Shown here in pieces: positions 63,175 to 64,000 of a stretch of DNA of 64,000 nt. Where the stretch lies: contig OX463836.1 of assembly GCA_949825045.1 (NCBI GenBank), forward strand, positions 15,538,329 to 15,602,328, in the 5' to 3' direction. Under the pieces are notes generated by a model that made no database searches, was not told the origin of the DNA, and was given only the letters and a program-made list of their open reading frames with translations. The translations under genes were made by a program, and so were the position numbers. Numbering within the stretch: the first letter of the stretch is position 1; each line of letters starts with the position of its first letter. This stretch comes from Argyresthia goedartella (taxonomy: Eukaryota; Arthropoda; Insecta; Lepidoptera; Argyresthiidae).

Positions 63175-63979
63175 TGTAACGTACTACCTCTTTGACCATA
63201 TTGGCTACTGGCGGATTAGCCAGATTAAAAGTACAACTATATAAATTCGGAAATTCGGATATGGAATCTCGTCTGGCAGCTGATTGTTTTTTTTGAGGCA
63301 GACATTGTTTGAGCTCTGTAACGTGAGGTTGTATCTTCTGCATCAAAAATTTTTAAGTCACGCCTTTAGTTGCGGCGATGGGCTAGTCCCTTTAGTTCTG
63401 TAATGGAGCTGAATGTTTAGTTGCTGTAAAGTGCAGTAGTTTATATGAAACTTCCCTACTATCCCCAATCCATGGGTAAGCATTGGTTCGTAGTTAGTCT
63501 TTCTTATTTTCGTGTATTTTATACTCTCTATGTATTTCCCTTTTCTATACAGTGTCTATTGGACTGCGGCACTCTTAGATCCTAATTACCCTAGGGCCCT
63601 CGTCGGAAGTCTCCGTGTGGGGAGCCGTCGCCTGATAGCTGGGCGCTGTAGCGCTTTTGTATTCCTATCATTCACACTGGTCTCTTTCCAGGGTTCCACG
63701 CTGAGGAGTAATATCCTCCTGGCGCTAACGGAGCTCTGAATCGGTTCCACGCCGTGGAGTAATATCCTCCTGGCGCTACCGCATAATCACTTGTTGACGT
63801 CTGGAGAAGTGGACCAGTTGGATTGAGTCTACCAAGGAGCTGAAATCTACAAATTCCCGGCGAGTCCCTATCCAGCGTTTCAACTATATCACCAATATTC
63901 GACTCACGACCCTGTGATTAATAAACGTATCTTGAGCCTGCCAACAATCTCTTTTGGTCAGGTGAGTCTCACTGTTTCA
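63175..63979 (+). repeat. Right LTR of the non-coding element
   Basis: 805 bp, near-identical to the left LTR. The bases just before it (ACAAGACGGGTA) are a weak candidate for a polypurine tract. Confidence 0.9.
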
Positions 63980-64000
63980 CCGTCAACCTCCTGTCTCTCT

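Larger units (their letters stand above)
60407..63979. mobile_element. Non-coding LTR element inside the BEL2 LTR
   Basis: Two 805-bp LTRs (60407-61211 and 63175-63979), TG...CA ends, CCGT on both sides (60403-60406, 63980-63983). A TGGCGCCCGG primer site lies just after the first LTR. The interior of about 1.96 kb has no gag or pol; the only protein frame belongs to a nested non-LTR piece. The LTRs differ at about one base that I could see (CATCAATAAT/CATCAAAAAT). It must be moved by enzymes from another element (a LARD/TRIM-like non-autonomous element). Its strand is plus if the primer site is right. Confidence 0.85.
47685..64000 (-). mobile_element. BEL/Pao element BEL2, interrupted by A2 and an LTR element
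   Basis: Minus-strand relative of BEL1. The 3' LTR is 47685-48238. Pol is in two parts (48303-49120 and 54846-57896) with A2 between, gag is 57897-59611, and the 5' LTR starts at 60255, is interrupted at 60406 and resumes at 63980, running out of the window. Unlike BEL1 it retains protease, reverse transcriptase and the integrase zinc region, but gag and pol carry several lesions. The right-hand end of the element is beyond 64000, so its duplication could not be checked. Confidence 0.92.

Overview
The window reads as insect nuclear DNA, most likely from a moth or butterfly. Three observations support this. A block of mitochondrial genes (38788-43550) has the insect/lepidopteran order with the ATACTAA spacer typical of Lepidoptera after tRNA-Ser(UCN). 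A dispersed repeat at 22566-22730 resembles one I associate with lepidopteran genomes. The mobile elements are of the usual insect kinds. I see no host single-copy protein gene: essentially everything recognisable is a transposable element, often inserted into another, or a transferred mitochondrial segment. The species is not determinable by reading.

Layout, left to right. 46-6934: a reverse-transcriptase gene (P) split by non-LTR element B, itself interrupted by non-LTR fragments V and A3. 6949-21621: a four-level nest. A decayed Ty3/Gypsy remnant (G, minus strand) was hit by a Harbinger DNA transposon (7036-20579, TTA duplication). Harbinger was hit by non-LTR element Y (minus). Y was hit in its ORF2 by a complete BEL/Pao element (BEL1, 10080-15229, GCCAC duplication). 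21640-23150: remains of an intron-containing transposase. 23935-28790: non-LTR element Z (minus), with both ORFs open. 29250-38512: non-LTR element W (plus), decayed and interrupted by A1. 38788-43550: a numt with ND5 (part), ND4, ND4L, ND6, CytB, ND1 and five tRNAs. 43553-47615: a gypsy gag/protease remnant, a piggyBac-type transposase, and a Merlin-type transposase exon between 131-bp repeats. 47685-64000: a second BEL element (BEL2, minus) interrupted by a full-length A2 (49121-54845) and, inside its right-hand LTR, by an LTR element with no coding capacity of its own (60407-63979) that holds a fragment of another non-LTR element.

How the parts relate. Y, Z, W and V form one non-LTR group: ORF1 with coiled coil and a Baculo_FP-like C-terminus, ORF2 with endonuclease and reverse transcriptase, and CA-rich spacers. 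A1, A2 and A3 form a second group with an SGNH-like ORF1, a conserved 3' hairpin and a TTGACTA-repeat tail. BEL1 and BEL2 are the same family; they share an in-frame TAG between gag and pol and a primer site matching initiator tRNA-Met. The only sets that look intact are Z (both ORFs) and the Harbinger pair of genes. All calls come from reading the sequence; no database search was run, and outer limits of non-LTR elements are approximate.
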